A stretch of DNA of 41,294 bases. Source: Candidatus Rokuibacteriota bacterium. Its GTDB lineage: Bacteria; Methylomirabilota; Methylomirabilia; Rokubacteriales; CSP1-6. The notes under the pieces were generated by a model, which saw only the letters and a list, made by a program, of their open reading frames with translations, searched no databases and had not been told where the DNA came from. Made by a program: the position numbers and the translations under genes. Below, in pieces: positions 20,248 to 29,484 of the stretch (its first letter is position 1; every line of letters begins with the position of its first letter). The stretch covers positions 1 through 41,294 of the forward strand of contig QHSR01000247.1 of assembly GCA_003221635.1 (NCBI GenBank), read 5' to 3'.

Positions 20248-21624
20248 ATGAGCTCGCGCAGCGCCGAGGTCGTGATCTGCGGCGCCGGGATCGCCGGGAT
20301 CGCTGCCGCGTATCATCTGGCGGTGCGTCGCGATGTCCGGGGCGTCGTCCTGGTGGACGAGGGCTCGCCGCTCTCGCTGACGAGCGACAAGTCGATGGAG
20401 TGCTACCGGAACTGGTGGCCGGGGCCGGGCGACGATATGGTCGCGCTCATGAACCGGAGCATCGATCTGCTCGAGGAGCTGGCGCGCGAGAGCGACAACC
20501 TGTTTCGGCTCAACCGCTGGGGCTACCTCTTCGCGACCGCCGACCCGCCCCAGGTGCCCGTGTTCCTCGAGCGGCCGCGGGAGGCGGCGGCCCGCGGCGT
20601 CGGCCCCGCCCGCGTCCACACCGGTGCGGCGAGCGACTACCGGCCCGCCCCCGCCGACGGCTTCGAGGACCAGCCGACCGGCGTCGACGTCGTCACCGAG
20701 CCCGCTCTGGTGCGCCGGTACTTTCCGCACCTGGCGGACGACACGCTCGCCGTGCTGCACGCGCGTCGCGGCGGATGGTTCAGCGCCCACCAGCTCGGCA
20801 TGTACCTGCTCGAGCGCGCCCGCGCGCGCGGCGTGCAATTTCTCGAGGGGCGAGTGGAGTGGGTCGACACGACCGGCGGACGGGTCCGCGGCGTCCGGGT
20901 GAGCGCGCGGGGCGGGGACGTGACCATCGCGACGCCACGCTTCGTGAATGCCGCTGGCCCGTTCGTCGGGCGCGTCGGGCGCCTGCTCGACATCGACCTG
21001 CCGGTGTTCTGCGAGCGCCACGCCAAGGTCGCGTTCAACGACGTCCTGGGCGCGGTGCCGCGCTCGGCGCCGCTGACGATCTGGACCGATCCGATCTGTC
21101 TCGTTTGGACCGACGAGGAGCGGACGGAGCTGGCCGGGTCGCCGGAGCACAAACGCCTCGTCGAGGAATTCCCCGGCGGTGTGCACGGCCGGCCCGAAGG
21201 CGCCGGCGAGAGCCCGGTCGTCCTCCTGATCTGGACGTACGACATTGAGCCGGTGGAGCCCACGTTCCCGATCCGGTTCGATCCCGCGTACGGCGAGATC
21301 TGCCTGCGGGGGATGTCACGGATGATCCCGGCGCTCGGGGCGTACCTGCCGCGCCTGCCGCGAGTCTTCGTCGACGGCGGTTACTATACGAAGACCCGCG
21401 AGAACCGTCTTCTCGCGGGTCCGCTACCCCTCGAGGGGGCCTACGTGCTGGGCGCGCTCTCCGGCTACGGGCAGATGTCCTCGAACGGTGCCGCGGATCT
21501 TCTGGCCGACCACATCACCGGCCGCGCGCTCCCGCGGTATGCGCCGGCGTTCCTCCCGGCCCGCTACGACGATCCGGAGTACCGCGCGCTCCTCGAGCAG
21601 TGGGAAGACTCCGGGCAGCTCTGA
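20248..21624 (+). CDS. FAD-dependent oxidoreductase (DAO family)
   Basis: VVICGAGIAGIAAAYHLAVRRDVRGVVLVDEGSPLSLTSDKSMECYRNWWPG; C-terminal GGYYTKTRENRLLAGPLPLEGAYVLGALSGYG. Confidence 0.92.
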   Translation: MSSRSAEVVICGAGIAGIAAAYHLAVRRDVRGVVLVDEGSPLSLTSDKSMECYRNWWPGPGDDMVALMNRSIDLLEELARESDNLFRLNRWGYLFATADPPQVPVFLERPREAAARGVGPARVHTGAASDYRPAPADGFEDQPTGVDVVTEPALVRRYFPHLADDTLAVLHARRGGWFSAHQLGMYLLERARARGVQFLEGRVEWVDTTGGRVRGVRVSARGGDVTIATPRFVNAAGPFVGRVGRLLDIDLPVFCERHAKVAFNDVLGAVPRSAPLTIWTDPICLVWTDEERTELAGSPEHKRLVEEFPGGVHGRPEGAGESPVVLLIWTYDIEPVEPTFPIRFDPAYGEICLRGMSRMIPALGAYLPRLPRVFVDGGYYTKTRENRLLAGPLPLEGAYVLGALSGYGQMSSNGAADLLADHITGRALPRYAPAFLPARYDDPEYRALLEQWEDSGQL

Positions 21625-21633
21625 TCGGGTCGG

Positions 21634-21681
21634 TCCTCACCACACAGGCGTCATTCATCCTCACCACAGAGGCGTCATTCA
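21634..21681. repeat. Two tandem copies of a 24-bp unit just upstream of the RidA gene
   Basis: TCCTCACCACACAGGCGTCATTCA (21634..21657) and TCCTCACCACAGAGGCGTCATTCA (21658..21681), one mismatch. Confidence 0.95.
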
Positions 21682-21698
21682 GAGGAGGGCAGATCATC

Positions 21699-22091
21699 AT
21701 GGCGAAGATCGAGAAGTACTGCGCGGCCGGCGTCTACGACCCGCCGGGCTACAGTCAGGCGATCAAGGTCACGGGCGTCCAGACGATTCTCTTCCTCGCG
21801 GGCCAGGTGCCCTACGAGATGGACGGGACCGTCAAGCATCGAGGCGACTTCCGGGGTCAGGCGCGCGCGGTGTTCGGATCGGTCAAGGCGCTCGTGGAAG
21901 CGGGGGGCGGCAGCCTCGCCAACGTCGTGAAGATCACGACCTACGTCACCGACGTCCGCTACCGCCTCGACTTCCGCGCCGTGCGCGACGAGGTCTTCGG
22001 CGCCAAGGGTCCCGCCTCGACGATGGTGCAGGTCAGCTCGCTCTCGCACCCGGACTACCTGATCGAGGTCGAGGCCCTCGCGGTCGTGTAA
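21699..22091 (+). CDS. RidA (YjgF/YER057c/UK114) family protein
   Basis: TILFLAGQVPYEMDGTVKHRGDFRGQARAVFGSVKALVEAGGGSLANVVKITTYVTDVRYR; ATG 21699 preceded by GAGGAGGG. Confidence 0.92.
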   Translation: MAKIEKYCAAGVYDPPGYSQAIKVTGVQTILFLAGQVPYEMDGTVKHRGDFRGQARAVFGSVKALVEAGGGSLANVVKITTYVTDVRYRLDFRAVRDEVFGAKGPASTMVQVSSLSHPDYLIEVEALAVV

Positions 22092-22129
22092 GCGCCGGTC
22101 GGGAGACCGAGCCGCTGGCCAGCGGCGAG

Positions 22130-23359
22130 CTACCCGCGCGTGGTCACGGTCACGCCGCCCTTGATCACGCGCCTGATGCGGCGCTTGTCCTGAAGCAGCG
22201 TGATGTCGCGGAGCGGATCGCCCTCGACGAGAATGAGATCGGCCCACTTGCCCTTCTCGATCGTGCCGATCTCCTGCGCGAGCCCGAGGCACTCGGCCGC
22301 GCGGCTCGTCGCCGCCTGGAGGGCCTGCATCGGCGTCATCCCGGCCGAGACCAGAAGCGCCAGCTCGAGCGCGTTGTTCGGGTGGCCGTGGCCTCCCGCA
22401 TCGGTCCCGGCGACGACCTTGACGCCCGCCGCGAGGGCGCGCGCGACGCTCTCGACGTGGTGCGCGCGCAGGGCGTGAGCGCGCTCGCGCACGTACGGGG
22501 CCGGCGACTCGCGGTGGTACTCGTAGACGGTCAGGGTCGGAACGAAGAAGATGCCGTGCTCGGCCATCATCGGGATCAGCTCGCGGTCTTCGTTCAGGTA
22601 GCAGCCGTGCTCGATGGAATCGACCCTCGCCTCGACCGCCACCCGCAGGCCCGGCCCGCCCAGCGCGTGGCACATGACCCGGCGCCCGAGGGCGTGAGCT
22701 TCGTCCACCAGCGCCTTCATCTCCTCGAGCGTGAACTCCGAGTCTTTCGGGCCGTGGCCGGCGCGTGAGCTGGCGCCGCCGGTCGTGGCGCACTTGATCA
22801 CGTCGGCGCCGGCGCGGACCATGGTGCGCACCGTCGTCCGCACGGCCTCCAGGCCGTCGGCGACACTCGGCGGCAGGCCCGGATCGCTTCCCGTCGGCGC
22901 CGCGTGACCGGAGGGGCTCACGCGATCGCCGAGCCCACCGGTTGGCGAAATGATCGCCAGGGACAGGACCAGGCGAGGTCCGGTGATCAATCCTTCTTGA
23001 ATCGCGAGCCGGAAGCCTGCATCGAGCCCGCCGGCGTCCCGTATCGCCGTGTACCCCGATTCGAGGATCTGGCGCGCCACGCCGGCCGTGCGGAGATGAC
23101 GTGTGCTCTGCGGCTCGTCGAGGCCCCAGCGCTTCGCCAGCTCGTAGCCGTGGAAAGCGAGATGGTCGTGGCAGTCGATGAGGCCCGGCAGCACGGTGAG
23201 GCCGGAGGCGTCGATCACCTCGGTGCTGGCCGGCCAGCTCCCGCTCGGTCCAGCCGTCGTCACGGCCTCGATTCGCCCGTTGTCGATCTGCACAACCGCG
23301 TCGCGGACGGGTGGAGCTCCCGTCCCATCGATGAGGGTGCCCGCCCGGATGATCTTCAT
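22130..23359 (-). CDS. Amidohydrolase family protein (imidazolonepropionase-like/prolidase-like)
   Basis: GLTVLPGLIDCHDHLAFHGYE...VMCHALGGPGLRVAVEARVDSIEHGCYL...VVAGTDAGGHGHPNNALEL. Confidence 0.93.
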   Translation of the reverse strand: MKIIRAGTLIDGTGAPPVRDAVVQIDNGRIEAVTTAGPSGSWPASTEVIDASGLTVLPGLIDCHDHLAFHGYELAKRWGLDEPQSTRHLRTAGVARQILESGYTAIRDAGGLDAGFRLAIQEGLITGPRLVLSLAIISPTGGLGDRVSPSGHAAPTGSDPGLPPSVADGLEAVRTTVRTMVRAGADVIKCATTGGASSRAGHGPKDSEFTLEEMKALVDEAHALGRRVMCHALGGPGLRVAVEARVDSIEHGCYLNEDRELIPMMAEHGIFFVPTLTVYEYHRESPAPYVRERAHALRAHHVESVARALAAGVKVVAGTDAGGHGHPNNALELALLVSAGMTPMQALQAATSRAAECLGLAQEIGTIEKGKWADLILVEGDPLRDITLLQDKRRIRRVIKGGVTVTTRG

Positions 23360-23414
23360 CGCTTGCCGACGACTCCGAGGCGTCTCATGGCCATGCTCCT
23401 CATCGTCTCCTTCC

Positions 23415-24260
23415 CTAGCCCTTCACCGAGCCGGCCGTAAGGCCGGCCACATAGTACTCCACAAAGAACGCGTAGATGATGGCGACCGGCACCGAGCCGA
23501 GCAGCGCCGCCGCCATCAGCTGGCCCCAATAGAAAACGTCGCCGCGGATCAGCTCCGTGATGGCGCCGACCGGCACCGTCCGCACGTCGCTCCTGGCCAG
23601 GAAGATCAGCGCGTACAGGAACTCGTTCTGGGCCAGCGTGAAGGCGAAGATGCCGGCCGACAGGAGGCCGGGCGTGCAGAGCGGCAGCACGATGCGCGTC
23701 ATCGCCTGGAATCGGCTGGCGCCGTCGATACGAGCGGCATCCTCCAGCTCGCGGGGCACGCTCTTGAAGTAGCCCATGAGGAGCCAGGCGCAGAACGGGA
23801 TCAAGAGCGTCGGGTAGGTCAGCATGACCGCCGTCAGCGTGTTGCCGAGCTCGAGCTTGTTGATGATATCGGACATCGGGATGAAGAGCAGGGGCTGCGG
23901 CACCAGGTACGTGGCGGCGACGCCGATGGCGACGACCGCCGCGCCCGGGAACCGCATGCGGGCCAGCGGATACGCCATCATCGTCCCGAGCACGACCGAC
24001 ACCACCGTGGTGACGACGGCCACCAGCATCGTGTTGTACGTCCAGGTGAGGAAGTTCGTCTCGTACAGGAGATCGACGTAGTGCTGGAGCGTGGGCTGGT
24101 GGACGATCAGCGGCATGACCCGCGCGTTGTAGAGCTCACGGTTGGGCTTGATCGAGGTGATCAGCATCCAGTAGAAGGGGAACAGCATCCCGAGCAGGAA
24201 GACCGCCAGCGGCAGGTAGAGCCGGAGCGCGCGCGAGCGGAGTCCGCGGCCGCCGACCAT
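23415..24260 (-). CDS. Carbohydrate-type ABC transporter permease (MalG-like)
   Basis: FPFYWMLITSIKPNREL...DAARIDGASRFQAMTRIVLPLCTPGLLSAGIFAFTLAQNEFLYAL...VAGLTAGSVKG terminus. Confidence 0.93.
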   Translation of the reverse strand: MVGGRGLRSRALRLYLPLAVFLLGMLFPFYWMLITSIKPNRELYNARVMPLIVHQPTLQHYVDLLYETNFLTWTYNTMLVAVVTTVVSVVLGTMMAYPLARMRFPGAAVVAIGVAATYLVPQPLLFIPMSDIINKLELGNTLTAVMLTYPTLLIPFCAWLLMGYFKSVPRELEDAARIDGASRFQAMTRIVLPLCTPGLLSAGIFAFTLAQNEFLYALIFLARSDVRTVPVGAITELIRGDVFYWGQLMAAALLGSVPVAIIYAFFVEYYVAGLTAGSVKG

Positions 24261-24399
24261 TTACCGGATGAGCCGTCGGAGCGCCTTCGCAGCGCCTCCG
24301 GCGCTCGACGTTCGGGCAGGATCACGCCTGGTGGTCATGTGGGGATTCGCCGTCGGGGCGCATCCGCGCCCGACGTTCGGCCCGTCAACCGTTGGGGCG

Positions 24400-25332
24400 T
24401 CATTCCCGTCTCAGGTAGATCGTCAGCGCGACGATGAGGACGGCGAGCGCCGGCAGGATCGCCAGCGCCACCGCCGCGCCCATCCCGAGCTGCCCGGCCG
24501 ACATGCCGATGTCGAACGCCCAGGTCGAGAAGACGTGGGTCGCGTTGGCCGGCCCGCCGTGGGTGAGTGCGTAGATGAGCTGGAAGTCGCCGAAGGTGAA
24601 GATCACCGAGAACATCGTCACGATGACCAGCACGGGCTTGATGATGGGCAGCGTGACGTAGCGGAAGCGCTGCGCGCCGCTGGCGCCGTCGATGGCGGCC
24701 GCCTCGTAGAGATCCGACGAGATCGTCTGCAGCCCGGCGAGCAGCGTGATGCCGTAGAACGGCATGCCCCGCCAGGTGTTGACCACGATCAGCGATCCCA
24801 TCGCCAGCGTGGCGTTGCCGAGGAACGAGTAGCCGCTGGTGATCACGCCGGCGCGGACCAGCAGCCAGTTGACGACGCTGAAGGTGGGATCGAGGATCCA
24901 CATCCAGGCGACCGTCGACAGCGCGGTCGGGACGATGAAGGGGAGGAGCAGGGCGGCCCGGGCTAGGTTCCGGCCGCGGAAGGCCTGGTTGATCACCAGC
25001 GCCATGGCGAGGCCGCCCGTCAGCTTCAGCACCGTCGTGATCGCGACGTAGACGCACGTGTTGCGGGTGACCTGCCAGAAGACCGCGTCGTGCGCGAGGG
25101 TCACGAAGTTGGCGAGGCCGACGAAGGTGCCCGCGCTGGCGACCCGCCTATCTTGCAAACTCAGGAAGATACCGTAGAAGAACGGGTAGGCGACGAACGC
25201 GAGCAGGAAGAGGACCCCGGGGCCCAGCATGAGCCAGCTGAAGACCCCTTCGCGCTCGAAGAAGCCGCGCAGCGTGAACCGCTGGCCGGCGAACGGAGTC
25301 GGGCGCGCCAGAGTCGCCGGCCGGACGGCCAT
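24400..25332 (-). CDS. Carbohydrate-type ABC transporter permease (MalF-like)
   Basis: SWLMLGPGVLFLLAFVAYPFFYGIFLSLQDR...DLYEAAAIDGASGAQRFRYVTLPIIKPVLVIVTMFSVIFTFGDFQLIY. Confidence 0.92.
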   Translation of the reverse strand: MAVRPATLARPTPFAGQRFTLRGFFEREGVFSWLMLGPGVLFLLAFVAYPFFYGIFLSLQDRRVASAGTFVGLANFVTLAHDAVFWQVTRNTCVYVAITTVLKLTGGLAMALVINQAFRGRNLARAALLLPFIVPTALSTVAWMWILDPTFSVVNWLLVRAGVITSGYSFLGNATLAMGSLIVVNTWRGMPFYGITLLAGLQTISSDLYEAAAIDGASGAQRFRYVTLPIIKPVLVIVTMFSVIFTFGDFQLIYALTHGGPANATHVFSTWAFDIGMSAGQLGMGAAVALAILPALAVLIVALTIYLRRE

Positions 25333-25337
25333 ACCGT

Positions 25338-26612
25338 CTACTTCGCTTTGTAAATCTGCTTGAGCTGCGCCGCGGCGGTGGCGATGACGTCCTTGGTCGA
25401 GTCGCCCCGGCACGCCTTCGCGAACATGTCGACGAGGACGTACTTGGCGACGCTCTCCGACAGGGCGTGGCTGGCCGGCCCCGGCCAGCCGTGCAGGTGC
25501 GCCGTCTTGAGCGACTCCTTGTAGGGCAGGTAGCGCGGCTCCGGGTTCCACATCGGGTGGTTCTCGTAGGCGGTGAGGAACGGCGCGTAGTACGCGTCGC
25601 CGGACGTGAGCCAGCGCGACATCTGCCTGTCATCGTAGAGCCAGCGCAGGAACGCCTTGGCCGCGGCCTGGTCGGGGGCATGGTTCACGATGGCGTGGGA
25701 CACCGCGTTGATGATATGGAAGCGGCCCTTCGGTCCCTGGGGATTGAGGCCATGGTCGGTGACCTTCGCGATCTCGGGGAAATCGCGCTTGGCCACGACC
25801 AGGATCGACGAGGCGTTGTTGGTGCAGGAGATCTGCTCGCCGAGGAACGCCTTGTTGTTGTTGACGTCGGTCCAGCCGAGCACGTCCTCGAACATCGTCT
25901 CCTTGTAGAACCGCCGGCAAAAGTCGACCGCCTTGGCCGTCTCATCGGAGTCGATCAACACGGTCTTGCCGTCCTTGTCGACCTCCCGGCCGCCGTACGA
26001 CCACAGCAGCGGATAGAGCCAGCCGTGGTTGTCGCCGAAGCCGTGGCCCAGCTCGAAGCCGAATGGATGCCCGTTCTTCTTCAGCAGGCGCCCGGCCGCG
26101 AGCAAATCGTCCCAGGTGTCGGGGAACTTGCCGACACCGGCCTCCTTGAACCAGTCGGTGCGGTACACCTCGAGCTGGCCGATGTTGCCCCACGGCAGCG
26201 CCTTCCACTTCTTGTTCACCACGACGGCGTCAAGGATGTTGTCGTGCCAGGGACCGATCTTCTTGCCGATCTCGGTCGCGAGATCGGTGACGTCGACCAG
26301 GCTCGCGTCGAAGAGGTGAGGCCAGTTGACCGCCGTCATCGCGATCTCCGGCCCCGACTTGGTCTCGGCGATCGTGGTCAGCCGCGTGAGCATGCCGCCG
26401 ACGCTGACCGCCTCGTAGCTCATCTTGATCCCCGTGAGCTTCTCGTATTCCATCAACAGCGTCTTGGCGAAGTAGTCGTCGAACGCCTTGATGAACGAGC
26501 TCTCGCGGACGACGGTCATCGCCCTGGGGGCGGCGCCCGCGCGCCGGGGGCCGAGGGTCGCGCCCGCGACGGCGCCCGCAGTCAAGGTCAGGAATTCGCG
26601 ACGGCTCGTCAT
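25338..26612 (-). CDS. ABC transporter extracellular substrate-binding protein, family 1 (sugar type), possible Tat signal
   Basis: MTSRREFLTLTAGAVAGATLGPRRAGAAPRAM; LLMEYEKLTGIKMSYEAVSVGGMLTRLTTIAETKSGPEIAM. Confidence 0.92.
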   Translation of the reverse strand: MTSRREFLTLTAGAVAGATLGPRRAGAAPRAMTVVRESSFIKAFDDYFAKTLLMEYEKLTGIKMSYEAVSVGGMLTRLTTIAETKSGPEIAMTAVNWPHLFDASLVDVTDLATEIGKKIGPWHDNILDAVVVNKKWKALPWGNIGQLEVYRTDWFKEAGVGKFPDTWDDLLAAGRLLKKNGHPFGFELGHGFGDNHGWLYPLLWSYGGREVDKDGKTVLIDSDETAKAVDFCRRFYKETMFEDVLGWTDVNNNKAFLGEQISCTNNASSILVVAKRDFPEIAKVTDHGLNPQGPKGRFHIINAVSHAIVNHAPDQAAAKAFLRWLYDDRQMSRWLTSGDAYYAPFLTAYENHPMWNPEPRYLPYKESLKTAHLHGWPGPASHALSESVAKYVLVDMFAKACRGDSTKDVIATAAAQLKQIYKAK

Positions 26613-26681
26613 GGCGTCCTCCGGGTCTCGGGGTGTCCTGCGGGGCATGATTTCGGGACGATAGGCCGCGCCGGCGAGGTC

Positions 26682-26704
26682 TGTCAAGGCCGGGCGCCTT
26701 GACA
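26682..26704. promoter_or_regulatory. Perfect dyad TGTCAAGGC-CGGGC-GCCTTGACA embedding the -35 boxes of two divergent promoters
   Basis: + strand: TTGACA(26699..26704)-N17-TATCAC(26722..26727). - strand: TTGACA(26687..26682)-N18-TATCGT(26663..26658). Divergent starts at 26612(-) and 26773(+). Confidence 0.7.
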
Positions 26705-26772
26705 CCCACGGGCCCGGCGCGTATCACACCCGTCGTACCGATCGATGACTCCGAGCCGAAGGGGAGGACAGC

Positions 26773-27708
26773 ATGCGTGCGACCTCGAAGCTCCGCCAGC
26801 TCCTGAAATCGGGCCAGACGCTGTTCGTGCCCGGCTGCTACAACGCGCTCAGCGCCAGGATCCTCGCCGAGGTCGGTTTCCCGGCCGTCTACATGACCGG
26901 CTACGGGACCTCGCTCGCGCTGCTCGGGATGCCCGACGCTGGGCTCGCGACGATGACCGAGATGCATCTGAACGCGCGCTACATCGCCAACGCGGTGCCG
27001 GTGCCGGTCATCGCCGACGCCGACAACGGATACGGCAACGCCATCAACGTGATGCGCACGATCCGTGAGTACATCGGCACGGGCGTGGCCGGGATCCATA
27101 TCGAGGATCAGGCGATCCCCAAGCGCTGCGGCCACGTGGCGGGGCGTCGGGTGATCCCGATCGAGGAGGCGGTCGGCAAATACCGGGCCGCCGACGCCGT
27201 GCGGCGCGAGCTCGACCCGGACTTCGTCCTCATCGCCCGCACCGATGCTCGCGGCGCCAGCGGTGGCTCGCTCGACGAGGCGATCCGACGCGCCAACGCC
27301 TATCTCGAAGCGGGCGCCGATCTCGCGTTCGTGGAGGGACCGACGAGCGTCGAGGAGGTCCGCCGCGTCTGTCGCGAGGTGAAGGGGCCGGTCTTCTACA
27401 ATCAGACCGGCGTGTCGCCTCGGTTCAGCCTCGCCGAGATGCAGGAGCTGGGCATCGCCGTGACGATCATCCCGGGCGCCACCTTCCGGGCGACGATCGA
27501 GGCGGTCTACGATCTCGCGGTCGCGCTCCGCGACGAGGGGCCGTTGGCCGAGGAGCGCTTCGCCGAGCGGTTCAAGCGACACCCGCTCGGTGACCTGCAC
27601 ACCTTCGCCGGCTTCGATCGTATCCGTGAGTGGGAGGCCCGGTACCTGCCGCCGGAAGAGCTGGAGAAGTACGCGGGCTCGATCGGCCACCAACCGGCGA
27701 GCGCGTAA
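26773..27708 (+). CDS. Isocitrate lyase / PEP mutase superfamily protein (methylisocitrate lyase-like or oxaloacetate decarboxylase-like)
   Basis: PVIADADNGYGNAINVMRTIREYIGTGVAGIHIEDQAIPKRCGHVAGRRVIPIEEAVGKYRAA. Confidence 0.92.
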   Translation: MRATSKLRQLLKSGQTLFVPGCYNALSARILAEVGFPAVYMTGYGTSLALLGMPDAGLATMTEMHLNARYIANAVPVPVIADADNGYGNAINVMRTIREYIGTGVAGIHIEDQAIPKRCGHVAGRRVIPIEEAVGKYRAADAVRRELDPDFVLIARTDARGASGGSLDEAIRRANAYLEAGADLAFVEGPTSVEEVRRVCREVKGPVFYNQTGVSPRFSLAEMQELGIAVTIIPGATFRATIEAVYDLAVALRDEGPLAEERFAERFKRHPLGDLHTFAGFDRIREWEARYLPPEELEKYAGSIGHQPASA

Positions 27709-28409
27709 TGGCGAGCGTACGGAAGCAGATCGTCGCCATGGGCGGCGGCAGCTTCGGCGCTGAGCCGGAAGGCTCGTGTCTCGACGCGTACGTGCTCGAG
27801 CTGTCGGGCAAGCCGCGACCGAAGATCTGCTTTCTGCCGACCGCGAGCGGCGACGCGGCCATGTACATCACGAAGTTCTACGAGGCGTTCGGCGAGCGGG
27901 CGCAGGCGACTCATCTCGGCCTCTTCGGACGCCCGCGGACGGACATGGCGGCGATGCTCACGGGCCAGGACATCATCTACGTCGGCGGCGGCAACACCGC
28001 CAACATGCTCGCGGTGTGGCGCGTCCACGGCGTCGACCGGATCCTGCGCGAGGCGTGGGCGCGCGGCGTGATCCTGACCGGCGTCAGCGCCGGGATGATC
28101 TGCTGGTTCGAAGCTGGGGTGACAGATTCCTTCGGACCCCTCAACGCCCTGCGCGACGGGCTGCACGTCCTTCCCGGTAGCGCCTGCCCGCACTACGACG
28201 GCGAGCAGGATCGGCGACCGACCTACCACCGGCTTGTCCGCGCCGGGTTTCCCCCCGGTTACGCCGCGGATGACGGCGCCGCGCTGCACTTCGTCGACAC
28301 GAGCCTCGAGGTGTGCGTCGCCTCTCGGCCGACGGCCGGCGTCTACCGGGTGGCCGCCGACGGCGAGGCGATCACGGAGACGGCGTTGCCGGTCCGGCTC
28401 CTCGGCTGA
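27708..28409 (+). CDS. Peptidase E (S51)-like / type 1 glutamine amidotransferase-like protein
   Basis: PKICFLPTASGDAAMYITKFYEAF...DIIYVGGGNTANMLAVWRVHGVDRILREAWARGVILTGVSAGMICWFE; start overlaps the upstream stop as TAATG. Confidence 0.9.
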   Translation: MASVRKQIVAMGGGSFGAEPEGSCLDAYVLELSGKPRPKICFLPTASGDAAMYITKFYEAFGERAQATHLGLFGRPRTDMAAMLTGQDIIYVGGGNTANMLAVWRVHGVDRILREAWARGVILTGVSAGMICWFEAGVTDSFGPLNALRDGLHVLPGSACPHYDGEQDRRPTYHRLVRAGFPPGYAADDGAALHFVDTSLEVCVASRPTAGVYRVAADGEAITETALPVRLLG

Positions 28410-28929
28410 GGACGCCGTTGCCGTATTCAGAGGCGACGAAGCCGGGGAGCTGAGTCCAGCGGAGCCCCGGGACGTCGTGCGCCGTCTCCACCCTGTTTCC
28501 CTGGGAGTCTTCCAGACCGAGGGGATGGTGAACCAGCTCGATCAGGTTTCCGTCGGGGTCGTGGATGTACGTGTAGTGCTCGCCGGTGTCCTCGCGGCGC
28601 CCGTGGTGCGGGTCCGTGCCGCCGATGTTCTGCATGGTGCTGGCGGCCGACGTCCGCACGTGCGCAATGCCGAGCTCGTCCAGGCGGGTGAGCATGGCAT
28701 CCCAATGGTCCACCTCCAGGGCGAAGTGGCTTGAGGGAATGGTGGCCGGCTCCGGCCTTTCGGTGAAGTGGATCTCGCTGCTGCCGAGGCGCAGCTGGAG
28801 CTGGCGCCGGTTGAGCGCGGGCCCTCGGTCCAGAAACTCGGCGCCGAGGACCTTCGTGTACCAGTCTCGGGCGCGTTCTCGATCGCTGATCTGGACATTG
28901 ACATGATGGATCAGCTTGATCCTGAACAT
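28372..28929 (-). CDS. VOC (glyoxalase/bleomycin resistance/dioxygenase) family protein
   Basis: MFRIKLIHHVNVQISDRERARDWYTKVLGAEFLDRG...HYTYIHDPDGNLIELVHHP. Confidence 0.9.
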   Translation of the reverse strand: MFRIKLIHHVNVQISDRERARDWYTKVLGAEFLDRGPALNRRQLQLRLGSSEIHFTERPEPATIPSSHFALEVDHWDAMLTRLDELGIAHVRTSAASTMQNIGGTDPHHGRREDTGEHYTYIHDPDGNLIELVHHPLGLEDSQGNRVETAHDVPGLRWTQLPGFVASEYGNGVLSRGAGPATPSP

Positions 28930-29484
28930 GGCGCGGCCTCCTCTCGAGCGCTCGCCCTCCGGAGTCATTGGGTCGGCGACGCCCGAATCATCGTCCGCCA
29001 GGCAGGCGCGCGTCAAGCCCGCAGCCGACTTATCGCATCGCGAGGGTTCTCACGGGATCCCGACGGCGGCGACGCGGGATCGGGCCGCGTCCGCGTGTCA
29101 GCCAGGTCTTACGCCCGACCGCGAAGCTCCGCAGCTCACCGAAGTAGTCGATCACACAATCGATCCGACGTGGCGAGTCCGACTTGAAGAGCACTGTGTG
29201 GGTGATCATGACCCCGAAACCACTCAAGTTTCATGCCACCGGTGAGAACTTGCGTTTTCCGAACGGTTGCGAGGGCACGCGACGCGGGCTGTTCCGAAAG
29301 AGAACGCGGGGTTCCGCCGCGAGGCAGCCCGGGCGCCGCCGCCGCGCAATTCCGTCGAACTCTGTGGAGGTCGGACAGAATTCCCGCAGGCGGGTATTCC
29401 ACCCGAATACGACGATGGTCGTGCAGGTCGTCGACCTCCTCCGCGGGCCTCAGGACCGGGACGCTGGTCTGGCTCCTTGGCCTG

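Noticed and set aside
19270-21186. 638-aa minus-strand ORF
   Set aside because: Antisense to DppC and the FAD oxidoreductase, both strongly supported by family motifs.
23430-23447. Hairpin GCCGGCC-GTAA-GGCCGGC as a terminator
   Set aside because: Lies within the conserved C-terminal coding motif AGLTAGSVKG of the permease; likely a codon-usage coincidence.
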